DNA of 64,000 nt. Source: Rheum nobile (lineage: Eukaryota; Streptophyta; Magnoliopsida; Caryophyllales; Polygonaceae). The stretch is from NCBI GenBank assembly GCA_027886185.1, contig WOAB01000563.1, forward strand, positions 434,001 through 498,000, read 5' to 3'. Positions 46,961 through 59,271 of this stretch are shown here, in pieces. The notes beneath the pieces were generated by a model. It saw nothing but the letters and a program-made list of their open reading frames with translations, was not told where the DNA came from and ran no database searches. A program made the position numbers and the translations under genes. Numbering within the stretch: the stretch's first letter is position 1; each line of letters starts with the position of its first letter.

Positions 46961-47269
46961 TTTTGAGGATTAATGGGATGGTTTAGGGTATTATCTCTTT
47001 TTCTTTTATGGTTTGGTCAAATTATAATTACTATTTTGATTGAGTTATTATATTGTTGTTGATGTGATGAAGGTGATTATTTTGATGGGCCTTGCAAAAA
47101 CCACATCAAATGGGTTTTATAGCCCATAACACATGAGTTAAATGGGCCAAAAAAAATTACTTTTGTTTGAGAAAGGTTATAACAGGATGAACGAGAGACT
47201 GCTATTCAATTTTTTATTTGTTTGATAAATGGGTTAAAAGGCCCATTGATTGGACTTGATAAACATTTA
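46961..47269. other. AT-rich spacer
   Basis: No gene or repeat recognised; contains two TGGGCC-type words near 47076 and 47140. Confidence 0.3.
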
Positions 47270-47877
47270 TCTATATCTATATATATTTAAAAGTTAGCAT
47301 CCTAGATTATTGAATGCTAACTTTTAAAAATGATTTTTTTTCTTCCATTTCATGCCTTATTTATTTAGCACAAAATCTAAACAATTTCTCAAATCCAAAA
47401 AGTACTAAAGTGACAATTTCATATATTAACAATTAAATTAATAATCTATAATTGTCTATATAATATACAAAGTTTTTGATTCACAATTATGTACATTAAT
47501 CAATTAAAAAGTCCTTATTTTCATATCGTTGTATAATTCTTATATCTTCACGTTAAATTTTCAACATAGTTCAATTTATATTTCTATTAAACATGAAAAA
47601 TAACCATCTATATCTATATATATTTAAAAGTTAGCATTCTAGGTCAGCTAACTTTTAAAGACAAAATCAAAGGCTTAAATAGGCCTAAAGTTATAGTTTG
47701 CCTGTAGGATCAGTTTATCACCCTTATTATATAATATGTATATAATATGTTAGATTTTCCGATCGGTTTTTACTATAGGGTTTATAAACCAATATAAAAT
47801 ACATAAGTATAATTATAGGCTACTTTGTAATTTAAGTAGTTAATTTTTCTTTGTTTATTTTAATATACCATATTATA
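47270..47877 (+). repeat. Tandem array of Helitron-end-like units, left part
   Basis: Unit La (47270-47606) and unit Lb (47607-47877) each begin TCTATATCTATATATA followed by a hairpin (AAAAGTTAGCAT...ATGCTAACTTTT in La, shorter in Lb). La and Lb closely match 61343-61676 and 61677-61941. The array is broken at 47877/47878 by the Helitron and resumes at 61015. Confidence 0.78.
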
Positions 47878-49052
47878 TCTATATCTAATAAAAAGTTAGC
47901 ATTCTGGTGTAATGAATGCTAACTTTTAATCCCAAAATACTAAAACAAAACAATAAAACAAATGTTAAAATGGGCCTATTTTTTGGACCTCTACTGAATT
48001 GGGCCTCAAACTAAACCCCTAGAATTATAGGATTTACCCACTGTAATTGAATTCTGGAATTGAATTACAGAACTTACGTAACTTCTCAATTCCTCAACGG
48101 ATGTCCCTTTGAGCTCCACCTACAGGCCATAACTCCATAATTGAATTCCTTTAAATAGGCTTGGTAATAACATGGGAAGCAAAGTTTGAGAAGGGAAAGA
48201 AGAAGAAGAAGAAGAGGAGAAGGCAGAAAAAGATCTACGGAGGAGAAGAATCACCATGAACACGAACCTGACGAACTCAATGGTGCGTACAAAGGCAGGA
48301 ATAAGCTCTCTCTCGATAACTACTCTAGCATCCTTGCCTCTGGCGATTATAATGTTCTCACTGTGCGAGAGCTCAATCAGGTGATCTCTCTCTTTCGTTG
48401 TTGTTTTCGATTTTCAGAACTTTGAATCACTCCACAAACCTTCTCTCTTCGATTGCACTTTTATGCTGTCTGTTATCCCTATTTCGTTGTCCTGCACTTG
48501 AATTGCCGTCTCCACCTGATGGATTATAGCTTGTAGTCGTAGCTGCTTTGCGTTGCGTCTGTTGCTTTATTTGGCGGTATCGTGTTCAATAATTTTTGTT
48601 AATTCGAACAGATCCTCTCCATCCATGGCTTCAAGCAGCTTCGTAGAGTCAAGAAGGTATGAATTTCTAACATAATAAGCGAAAGAACTCTTCAAACTAT
48701 GGCATCTCTCTGTATTTTTCTCACACTGTCGCTCCATTTGACTATCTTCTACAGCTTGAACTGGTGGAGGCGGTAAGCACAATTGAGCTGAAGGATTTCT
48801 CGCGATCTACACTTGCTGAATGTATACAGCCAGCACCGATGTCTCTGACCGATGTGATGAAAGACCTCACACAGCTGAACTGGCAAACTTGTCCCGTTGT
48901 TTCCGTCAGATCGATCAATTCAGCTCACGACAACAATATGGCTTCTTCTACTTGCGCTCCTAAGGCTTTTGTGGATCCTGCTGGCCTCGAATCAGAAAAG
49001 AAAATAAGGAAGACTGCACCAGCGAGCAAGAAGAAGAGTGGTGGTCGGGTTA

Positions 49053-49667
49053 AAGCACCAACAGTGGGAGTTTTTTAGCCATTTAATATTATTGATTTTT
49101 TAGCTACAGTGGAATATGGCTAAAAAACCCACCATCCGGTTTCTTGCTAAAAAACCTCTAAAAAACTTATTTTTTTATGACACAAGCATTTATAACCATT
49201 GGATGGGAAAATTTTGAACGGCTCACACAAATAGAATTTGGGTTGAGATTTTATAGTTTCTTAGCCAATTTTTAGCCCAATAATAATATTAAAAAAAATT
49301 AATTTTGTTTTCAATATTTTTAATTTATTTTTATCTATTTATAGACATTCATATTGCATATGTTTATCATAAAAATGAAATTCGTATTTGATTTGGTGAT
49401 GTATGTATATTATTTTAGAATAAATGTGAGTGATATCTTTTATTGTTTTAATTTATAAAATGAAATTCGTATTTGATTTGGTGATGTATGTATACTATTC
49501 AAACTATTATTATATATTTAAATAGTTGATGGATAAATAAAGATGTAGTTAAAAAACTTGAGCTAAAAAACTAGGAATGTGAAAAAAAGTAGATTGAGTT
49601 TTTTAAATAAGGTAAATAATAAAAAACAATAAAAATTGGCTAAAAAACTCACCCATTATGGGTGCTC
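49053..49667. mobile_element. Tourist-type MITE, 615 bp, TSD TTA
   Basis: TTA lies at 49050-49052 and 49668-49670. Inverted ends: the left starts AAGCACC, the right (minus) GAGCACC, and both run into GAGTTTTTTAGCCA. No ORF. It supplies a stop codon to the DUF7787-like gene. Confidence 0.82.
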
Positions 49668-49670
49668 TTA

Positions 49671-49983
49671 GAGCACTTGCAATACAGGTTTTTTAAGAAT
49701 AAACAATATTAATTTTTTTAAGAACAGTAAACAAAAGCTAAAAAACTACATTTCAGATTTCTTAGTAAAAAAATTTTAAAAAACTCTGACATCTCTTTTA
49801 CAAGATTTCACCACCATCACTTAAATTTAATACTCTAATCTAATGGCTCACAGTAACCAAAAGTTAATAGAATCTGGATTGAATTTTTTTACGTTTTTTA
49901 ACAAATTTGTAAACCTAAATTAAAGTAAATTTTTTAAATGAGATAAAATAAAAAACTAAATTAAAAAACCTCGGATGTTGCCC
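49671..49983. mobile_element. Second Tourist-type MITE, 313 bp, TSD TTA
   Basis: TTA lies at 49668-49670 (shared with the first MITE) and 49984-49986. Ends: the left starts GAGCACTTGC, the right (minus) GGGCAACATCC, both followed by AGGTTTTTTAA. It inserted exactly at the edge of the first MITE. Confidence 0.72.
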
Positions 49984-50015
49984 TTATGGATTGTTTGCTT
50001 GGTTTCAGATATTAA

Positions 50016-50889
50016 CCTCAAAAGTCAAATATAATAGGCACCAGCAGTCAAGCTGCAGCAGCAACCTCCTGCCACACTCTTACTTTAGGTACCATGAGAC
50101 TCCTCTTGAAGGACTGTTACAGCATCCCTGATTGGCTGGTTCTCTCTCCAAGATTTTAGATAATAATAAAAAATAAATATAATAAATTAATTTGTTTCGG
50201 GAGGGGGCTAAATCAAGAAAAAAGAAGTTGCAATACAGCAACTCTCAGAAACCGGAAAGAGAGTGACTCTAAGAATAGATGAGTGGAACCCACTGTCAAG
50301 AAGAGAAAAATGGGTTACTTCATTTCTCTTTTTACCTTTTTAATTTATTTTTCTCAAAAAACAGCTTTGTATGAACGTAAATTTTTTATCTATTAATACA
50401 TTAATATAATATTGAATATGTTACATTTATTATATTATAATCTTTAATATAGTGGATATAACTTATACCCACTGTATTACAAAAAAAAAATATAAACTCT
50501 TGAATTCAAGATGCTTAGATCCCAAGGATGAGTTGTGGGGATATGATAGGAAAAATAGATGGGTTGTCAATCTGATATAGTCTCAACGCTTGACCAATAG
50601 AAGATATGAACTCTTGAATTGAAGATGCTAGAGCTGCTCATTTTTGAATAACCCTGATATCAACATGTGTAACCTCATGCTGTAAGGAAATTGAATTCAA
50701 TTAAGACATTCAACTTGGACATTAATAGAATGCATCATAACGAAACTAAGTACAAGCAATCAAAAGAATGTGAGGCAAGACATGACATGTAGCGTATGAA
50801 TATTCAAAAGCTTGAGCATGCTTAAGTAGTAATAGACAAGCACAACTTAAAACATCCACAGATGAATTAAGTGATAAGTCATGAGTACA
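50016..50889. other. Helitron internal DNA downstream of the gene
   Basis: Possibly 3' flank of the captured gene, then AT-rich DNA. A word around GAACTCTTGAATT(C/G)AAGATGC recurs near 50497 and 50609. No ORF of note. Confidence 0.35.
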
Positions 50890-52238
50890 TATCCTAAGTC
50901 TTTGAGCTCATTGGACGGACTCTTTGAGCTCTTTGTACGGACTCTTTGAGCTCTTTGGACGGTGATGTGTCCCAGCCCTCACCCAAGCCGGGCTCCGACA
51001 AGCCCAAGGCGCCCACGACCTTGGCGTCCTCCTTGGTTCAAGACTTGTCGTCCTCTCCACCATCAAGGAACGTGCTGAAGAAGACATCCAACGAAGCAAC
51101 GAGCTCTTTGAAGGGTTCGCTGACGAACAGCCCGTTGAAGGCTTCAATGGACAACAGGCCGTTGATTGCAAAGAACTCGCTTAATGCAAACAGCTCGCTG
51201 GAGGCAAACAGCCCGTTGGAGGCAAACAGCCCGTTGGAGGCAAACAGCCCGCTCCCAGCACCAACAGCTCGCTCAATGCATCAAGAGCTCGCTCAATGCA
51301 AACAACCAGCTGGATGCAAACAGCCAGCTGGAGGCAAACAGCCCGTTGGAGGCAAACAACTCGCTGAAGGCAAACAGCTCGCTCAAGCGCCAATAGCCCG
51401 TTCCCAGCACCAACAACTCGCTCAATGCAAACAGCCCGCTGGAGGCAAAGAGCTCGCTGAAGGCAAACAGCTCGCTCAAGCGCCAACAGCCCGCTCCCAG
51501 CACCAACAGCTCGCTCAATGCATCAAGAGCAAGCTCAATGCAAATAGCCCGCTGGATGCAAACAGTCCGCTGGAGGCAAACAACCCGCTGGAGGCAAAGA
51601 GCTCGCTGAAGGCAAACAGCTCGCTCAAGCGCCAACAGCCAGCTCCCAGCACCAACAACTCGCTCAATGCATCAAGAGCTCGCTCAATGCAAACAGCCCG
51701 CTGGAGGCAAACAGCCCGCTGGAGGCAAACAGCCCGCTGGAGGCAAACAGCCCGCTGGATGCAAACAACCCGCTAAAGGCAAACAGCTCACTCAAGCCCC
51801 AACAGCCCGCTCCCAGCACCAACAGCTCGCTCAATGCATCAAGAGCTCGCTCAATGCATCAAGAACTCGCTCAATGCAAACAGCCCGCTGGGAGCGGGCT
51901 GTTGGCGCTTGAGCGAGCTGTTTGCCTTCAGCGAGCTCTTTGCCTCCAGCGGGCTCTTTGAACGGACTGTTTGAATGAGCTCTTAGAACTATGAACGGGC
52001 TCTTTGAGCTCTTAGAGATCTTTGAACGGGCTGTTTGAATGAGCTCTTAGAGCTCTATGAACGGGCTCTTTGAATGAGCTCTTTGAACGAGCTCTTTGAA
52101 TGAGCTCTTAGAGCTCTTTGAACGGGCTCTTTGAATGAGCTGTTAGAGCTCTATGAATGAGCTGTTTGAATGAGCTCTTAGAGCTCTATGAACGGGTTGT
52201 TTGAATGAGCTCTTTGAACGGGCTGTTTGAATGAGCTC
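50890..52238. repeat. GC-rich minisatellite array with orientation switch
   Basis: Built of short words such as GCAAACAGCCCGCTGGAG (18 bp) and GAGCTCTTTGAACGGGCT. The first half (to about 51890) has one orientation; after the palindrome CAGCCCGCT-GGG-AGCGGGCTG (51881-51901) the words run inverted. Because units are multiples of three, long ORFs appear on both strands (for example 276 codons at 50946-51776); these are repeat artefacts. The array continued through 53141-53372 and 60885-60936 before later insertions. Confidence 0.85.
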
Positions 52239-52241
52239 TTA

Positions 52242-53137
52242 GAGCATCATTAACGCAGGCTTAATCAAGAGGCTTATTGTATTTTTTTTATTAAAATATT
52301 GAAACTTTTGAATAAGCCTGTGGCAAGGGCTTAAAATTGGGCCAAATATTAAGCCCCATGACCCCCGGCTTATTATAAGACAGCGTTTGGTTGGTGAAGT
52401 AAAAAAATTGGAGATCTGTGATAAAAAAACGCTGGAATCGAGTCAAAACGCGTCACTTAAAGCAAGCAGCCAAACAACTGCTTGCTTTAAGCAGCGCCAC
52501 ATGGCGCATTCTTACTGGGCGCGCGAGAGCTGCCCAGATGGCGCCACGTGGCACCTAATCGGACGGTCAGCATTTTTCGCTGGCGGTCCGATTATTTGTG
52601 TTTAAAAATAACATAACTTTTGTATCTTATATTAAAAAAAAAATTACTATAATTCTAATTGCATTTTTCTCTATCCATAGACACCCATTATGATTATGTT
52701 TCTAATATTTTTGATATTTTTTATTGTATTTTGTATATTATTAATTGAAAATAAATAATATTAATATTAATTATGGTGATTTAAAATATAAAAATACACT
52801 AATTTATTTTCTTTACATTTAAATGAAATTATGGATATTTAAAACTATAAAAATATACTAACTAAGATTATTTAGACAAGTTTTAATATACACTCATTTA
52901 ATTTCTTTACATTAAAATGACATTTTATGGATAGTTTAAACTAAAAAATGGTATAATTATAATTTAATATAAATATATAATATTAATTTGATATAAATAA
53001 AAATGGTATAATTATAATTTAATATACTCCATAAGCCCCTCTAATAAGCCCCCCACTAAAATTACAAAAATAAGTGGGGCCTATTGAAGAGGCTTATTGG
53101 CAAAAAACCTCCAATAAGCCCTCAATTGCGGATGCTC
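52242..53137. mobile_element. Tourist-type MITE, 896 bp, TSD TTA
   Basis: TTA lies at 52239-52241 and 53138-53140. The left starts GAGCATCATTAACGCAGG; the right (minus) GAGCATCCGCAATTGAGG, and both continue GGCTTA. The core holds a GC-rich inverted stretch around 52480-52600 in an otherwise AT-rich body; no transposase. Confidence 0.82.
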
Positions 53138-53140
53138 TTA

Positions 53141-53372
53141 GACCTCTTTGAACAGGCTCTTTGAATGAGCTCTTAGAGCTCTTTGAACGGGATGTTTGAA
53201 TGAGCTCTTAGAGCTCTTTGAATGGGCTGTTTGAATGAGCTCTTAGAGCTCTTTGAACGGGCTCTTAGAGCTCTTTGAACGGGCTGTTTGAATGAGCTCT
53301 TAGAGCTCTTTGAATGAGCTCTTAGAGATCTTTGAACGAGCTCTTTGAATGAGCATTTAGAGCTCTTTGAAC
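53141..53372. repeat. Minisatellite array, middle part
   Basis: Repeats of GAGCTCTTAGAGCTCTTTGA with CGGGCTGTTTGAAT words, continuing the array left of the MITE. It ends at TGAAC, the target duplication of the LTR element. Confidence 0.82.
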
Positions 53373-56159
53373 TGTAACACCCCGGGCCAGAGGTGCTACA
53401 GTGTCATAGTCCCGAAGGACTATAAGGCAATTTTAGAAAAATGAAAACCCGAAACTCTTCCCAATACATAAAGTTAACCACATTAAAATTCCCTGCTCAA
53501 GTTTGAAACTACACTTAAACATTTCATCCAACTCAATGCATCAGTTTAATTCCAAAACAACGAATAGTTAATACAACCTTTTCAAATCCGCAGTAAAACT
53601 AAATCTTTAACTGTGAAGACACATCTGTGATCCAGAACCCGCTTGTTGCTGTAAACCTGCAAAGCCAAATTGACTGGGGGACCCGATACCCCAGCCAACC
53701 GCGGCACGTAAACCGAAGTTGGTCAGTCTTCCATCAAGACTAGCAAGACTCCTCAAGCCAAAACAGTTTAAAATCCAGAGATTTAACACAACAACCAATT
53801 AATACCAAACGACAACATGCCACACAATAAATATACATATATATATATCATAACTATATCATTATTCCACAAATATCAACCGCACATCAAAACATATACA
53901 CACACTATCACATAACCATTCATTACCCACTCTTATCCAACTCTTCACTATGCTAACCTCATTCAATCCAGCTTACTAACACAACCAACCAAACCTTCGC
54001 ATCACCGAACACATAAGCGCCAACGAGACAATCATTACCTTATACAAATATAACGACCCAAGCCAGCCATCCTTCCGGTGCCGCCTGTTCGTTAACATGG
54101 GCCGCAACCCATACACCTCAACCCAACCCATATTGACCCACACCCTCAAGATGGGAAACCAACCTTCCTAATCAATCAACATAACCAACCTTCTCAAACA
54201 ATTCACACCAAGATCCAACAACCACTACCAATGGACAACAATAGCCCACAACCACCACTAACAACAATCAACAAACGACTACTAACTACAACCAACCGAC
54301 AACCAAAGTCTAACACAAAACCAATAATCAAACACCCCACCAATATCCGCAAACAAAACCAATAACTAAGCACACAACCAATAATCAAGCACATAACCCA
54401 TAACCGAGCACACAACCACCCACACACACAATCCAACACATAACTGCCAACACACACAAGTGTCAACACACACACATGTCCACATACACAATCCAACACA
54501 CAACTACCAACACACACAAGTGTCAACACACACAACTGCACACACACACACATGTCAACACCCACAGTCTAACACACACAAGTGTCAATACACACAATTG
54601 GCAACATACACAATCCAACACCCGATCCAAACTCCGATCCCACCTCCAATCCAACCCACCACCGGATGGGACTTTTAACCATCCAACCTAGCCTTAACCA
54701 ACGGAGGTCACACCCTCACGCGGTCGGATGAGGTCACACCCTCACCCCGGCTCCATAACCAACCATCACCAATCCACCAACCATCCACCACCGGATGAGA
54801 CTTTCAACCATCCAACCTAGCCTTAACCAACGGAGGTCACACCCTCACGTGGTCGGATGAGGTCACACCCTCACCCCGGCTCCATAACCAACCATCACCA
54901 ATCCACCAACAACCCACCACCTATCACGATCAACCCGCAATCAAACACAACACACGATAACTAATACCATATAACGGAATTTCACCATCAAGTTAATCAA
55001 CAATCAATCACAATTGACTACCATGTCAACATTTAATCAAACACAATACGAGACAAATACTAACACACACACACACACACATATTCAACCAAGCAACTCT
55101 ACAGGCAATAATCCGAATTCACATACTCAAACAAGAGTAAAATTAATTACTGAATCAAGATAGGAACAAAAGTACTTTTATAAAAATATACGGAGGGTTA
55201 GCAAGAATCATCTTGCCTTAAACTCGACAACAACGACCTCAGAGACCTCCAACCAACTCGAACGAACCTGCGTAAACAATCCGAGCAAATCCCTGGCATT
55301 AATTACTCATACAATCCACTACTAACAAAACCCCCAAATTCAAACCCTAAAATTCATACCTCAAATTCCAAATCTCAGCAAACCACACACAAAATCAACC
55401 CATAGTTCCAACAACAAATCGTGGCTGCACAAATTAATAACTTCAGTCCAAATCCCACACATACAACTCACCAAAATTCAGCAAACAATCATGTATATAT
55501 ATGCTGTCCAATTACCCCAAATTTCTCAAATCTGTCCATAAGTTCAGCAAACCCAAAGCCCACACTCACCTCGTTGATGCTCCCTTGCACGGCCACCGAA
55601 ATCACCTCCACCCCCTTATCGTCGCCGGAAACGAAAACAACAACTAGCACATCAGCAGCGGTGGATCTCAGCGATGAACTGCACCGTACACAGAACTGGC
55701 GACCATCATCGCGGACAGCACGGCGAGCAACACCGAACAGCAACCAGCAGCAGCACCACGACCACCAGCACAGCTCCAGAACAGAGGAGGAAGAGGACGA
55801 CGCACAACGGTGGTCCGGTCGAGCTCACCGGAGACGACGCTTGGCTGGGCTGGCTCGTCGTGGGTCGCGCGAACAGAGGAGGAGAAGAGGCGGCTCAGCT
55901 GGCTCACCAGAGGGACGACTTGGCTGGGCACGCGAGGAAGAAGCACAGTGTAGCTGGGAAGGGGAGGCTAGCGGAAGAGCTTCACGAAGGAGACGATGAA
56001 GACTCAAGACCGACTTCGGCTCCTCCTTTGCTCCCTTTCCCGATTTTCTAAAATCCCCAAATTTTAGATTTCAGATTTTTTGTTCCCAAATTCTGATTTT
56101 TAGAAGTCCAAAAATTTTATTTACCATCTTGCCATTTTTATAACCTTTGGGGTATTTCA
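53373..56159 (-). repeat. 3' LTR of deleted gypsy element
   Basis: Contains a CA-rich zone (54420-54620, longest pure run seven CA), a 129-bp unit repeated twice (from about 54661 and 54790) and a GC-rich segment (55560-56000) whose open frames are shared by both LTRs and look non-genic. Confidence 0.9.
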
Positions 56160-56482
56160 TTCTCCCCTCCTTATAAGAGTTTCGTCCTCGAAACTAAGAT
56201 CAAACATGTTCGGATATCTGCCTCGCATGACTGACCCAGAATGTACAGGACTTGTCGAAGAATGACCTTCCTTGAGAATTCATTCTCTAATCTCTTTATC
56301 AGCTGGCACACATAACCGATCTGAAATCACAATGCTCCATCTTTCTGAACAAAAATCTGAACACTCTTCCCTGAGCAATCTCATTGATATCTTACTCAAC
56401 ATCCCATCACATTCAGCTGCGTCCGCTCTTTCCTAAACCAATTTTACTTTCACCTTTCAGCAACTGAGAGTCGACTTCCTAT

Positions 56483-57366
56483 TCAAGCATCAGCTACCAC
56501 ATTAGCCCCTTCTGAATGATAAACAATATCTTTATCACAATCCTGAATCAATTCTAGCCATTGTCTTTGTCTCATGTTCAACTCTCTCTCATACAATTTG
56601 AGCTGACAAAATGCATACGTAATGACCTTTCCATTCTGCATTAGAACACAACCCAAACCTTGCTTAGACACATCGGTGTAGATAACAAACCCTTCTGTTT
56701 CCTGCAGTAAAACTAACACTGACGCACAAATCAAACACTTCCTGAGTTCTTCGAAACTCGCTCCTGATATCTCCTGTTCCATTTCAAATTCTCAGTCATA
56801 CACAACCTTAGAAAATTCATCCACAATCGCCTGCAGTAATCTGTCAGTCTGAGAAAACTCCCAATTTCCTTAACATTCCAAGGTTGTTCTCATAGCCCCT
56901 CTTACTCCGAGAGTATACTAAAATATCATCAATAAAAAGTACCACAATAACCCAAGTACTTTCTAAAAACATCAGTTCCTTAAACCCTTGAAATCCGTGG
57001 AAGCATTAGTCAACTCGAAAGGCATCACAACCAATTCGTAGTGACCCTACCTTGTTCTGAAGACAGTCCTGTGAATATCCTCAATTCAAATCCTTAAGCT
57101 GAGAATACCCTGATCTCAAGTCAATTTTTTTTTTTTAAATACTGTAGCTCTTTGTAATTTATCCAACAAGTATTTAACTCCTCATAATCCATGCAGAGTC
57201 GAAAGGAATCATCCTTCCTTTTAACCAACAATACAGGCGCACCCCAAAGAGAAACACTTGACCTAATAAAGCCTAACTTCACAAGTTTCTCTATCTGCTC
57301 CCTCAATCTCAGCATACACACATAACCGGCATAACCTTTTCTTAACAATTTTATAGCTGTCATCAC
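56483..57366 (-). pseudogene. Scraps of gypsy reverse transcriptase and RNase H
   Basis: From 57366 the minus strand reads KLGFIRSSVSLWGAPVLLVK and FRLCMDYEELN (reverse transcriptase). It then degrades through the FIDD region near 56930, and from 56782 reads IYTDVSKQGLGCVLMQNGKV and ELNMRQRQWLEL (RNase H), ending ANVVADA before a stop. Within RNase H about 50 expected residues are missing after FCQLKLYE. There are several frameshifts and deletions; nothing functional remains. Confidence 0.82.
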
Positions 57367-58026
57367 ACCAACAATTTTGTCAGAGTCTCTGAATCATGAC
57401 TCCCAACACATGCACTAAACCCTTATCTGCTGTTACAGTAACTGTCATCTTCCTGTAGTCACAGGCACATTCTGTTCCTCAGCTCAGCCAAACCCCTAGT
57501 CGTAAAATCCCACTTTTTCAGATGCAGACCTAGTTCTCTGTTTCTTACTACTTCCAACATCAATAATCTGATCAAAATCATCTATAGTAGTCTCCATAAT
57601 CAATCACTCATCAGTATACTCAAGAATTCACAGCTATGCATCACCATCAAGATTTCATCTCTGAATACAATCATCTCTGAAAGTGCTCAATTTGTCTTTC
57701 TCATTCTTGACAGCAACAGCAGCACACAACAACTTCATACCGAATCATCAACTACCAGACTAGCTGCCTCAACCTCTTGACGATAAGCCCAACGACTTCA
57801 TCCTCTATCACATCCACACTTACCTTATTAATCTCCATCACGTCCCACTTACCAAGGAACACATCATAAAATTACTCAACAACACTAAACATCACATATA
57901 AAATATATCAAGTACAAACTTACCTATACGTAACAACAAGGGTCTTCTGATCACACGATTGCTTCACAGTTTTGGCGAATAATATTTTTCCACGTCAAAC
58001 TTTTGAAAACATTTTCGAACGTAAAT
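57367..58026 (-). other. Residual internal leader of deleted gypsy element
   Basis: No readable gag. AT/AC-rich DNA between the primer site and the reverse transcriptase scrap. Confidence 0.4.
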
Positions 58027-58043
58027 GCTATGATACCAATTCC

Positions 58044-59186
58044 TGTAACACCCCGGGCTAGAGGTGCTACAGTGCCATAGTCCCGAAGGACTATAAGGCA
58101 ATTTTAGAAAAATGAAAACCCGAAACTCTTCCCAATACATAAAGTTAACCACATTAAAATTCCCTGCTCAAGTTTGAAACTACACTTAAACATTTCATCC
58201 AACTCAATGCATCAGTTTAATTCCAAAACAACGAATAGTTAATACAACCTTTTCAAATCCGCAGTAAAACTAAATCTTTAACGGTGAAGACACATCTGTG
58301 ATCCAGAACCCGCTTGTTGCTGCAAACCTGCAAAGCCAAATTGACTGGGGGACCCGATACCCCAGTCAACCGCGACACGTAAACCGAAGTTGGTCAGTCT
58401 TCCATCAAGACTGACAAGACTCCTCAAGCCAAAACAGTTTAAAATCCAGAGATTTAACACAACAACCAATTAATACCAAACGACAACATGCCACACAATA
58501 AATATACATATATATATCATAACTATATCATTATTCCACCAATATCAACCGCACATCAAAACATATACACACACTATCACATAACCATTCATTACCCACT
58601 CTTATCCAACTCTTCACTATGCTAACCTCATTCAATCCAGCTTACTAACACAACCAACCAACCTTTGCATCACCGAACACATAAGCGCCAACGAGACAAT
58701 CATTACCTTATACAAATATAACGACCCAGGCCAGCCATCCTTCTGGTGCCGCCTGTTCGTTAACATGGGCCGCAACCCATACACCTCAACCCAACCCATA
58801 TTGACCCACACCCTCAAGATGGGAAACCAACCTTCCTAATCAATCAACATAACCAACCTTCTCAAACAATTCACACCAAGATCCAACAACCACTACCAAT
58901 GGACAACAATAGCCCACAACCACCACTAACAACAATCAACAAACGACTACTAACTACAACCAACCGACAACCAAAGTCTAACACAAAACCAATAATCAAA
59001 CACCCCACCAATATCCACAAACAAAACCAATAACTAAGCACACAACCAATAATCAAGCACACAACCCATAACCGAGCACACAACCACCCACACACACAAT
59101 CCAACACATAACTGCCAACACACACACATGTCCACACACACAATCCAACACACAACTACCAACACACACAAGTGTCAACACACACA

Positions 59187-59271
<85 letters not shown>

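Larger units (their letters stand above)
48186..50015 (+). pseudogene. DUF7787-like gene carried by Helitron, start lost and last exon split by MITEs
   Basis: Three exons with good splice sites: 48186-48380, 48612-48656, 48755-49052. They encode NKLSLDNYSS, TVRELNQ|ILSIHGFKQLRRVKK|LELVEAVSTIEL, SRSTLAECIQ and DLTQLNW. This is the conserved core of a plant-specific small nuclear-type protein family annotated, as I remember, as DUF7787; its role is unknown. No in-frame ATG remains in exon 1 (an ATG at 48173 is out of frame by one). The last exon is interrupted by two adjacent MITEs, and the present frame ends inside the first at 49078; beyond them, about 30 bp at 49987-50015 would close the frame. 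The original protein would be about 215 residues. Confidence 0.6.

Noticed and set aside
50946..51776. 276-codon ORF with Ala/Asn/Ser/Leu repeats
   Set aside because: It is translated minisatellite; both strands stay open because the units are multiples of three, and there is no conserved domain.
55421..56051. Arg/Ser-rich ORFs present in both LTRs (also about 60297-60724)
   Set aside because: They lie in a GC-rich LTR segment, start without a convincing context and have no domain; the duplication is explained by the LTR pair.
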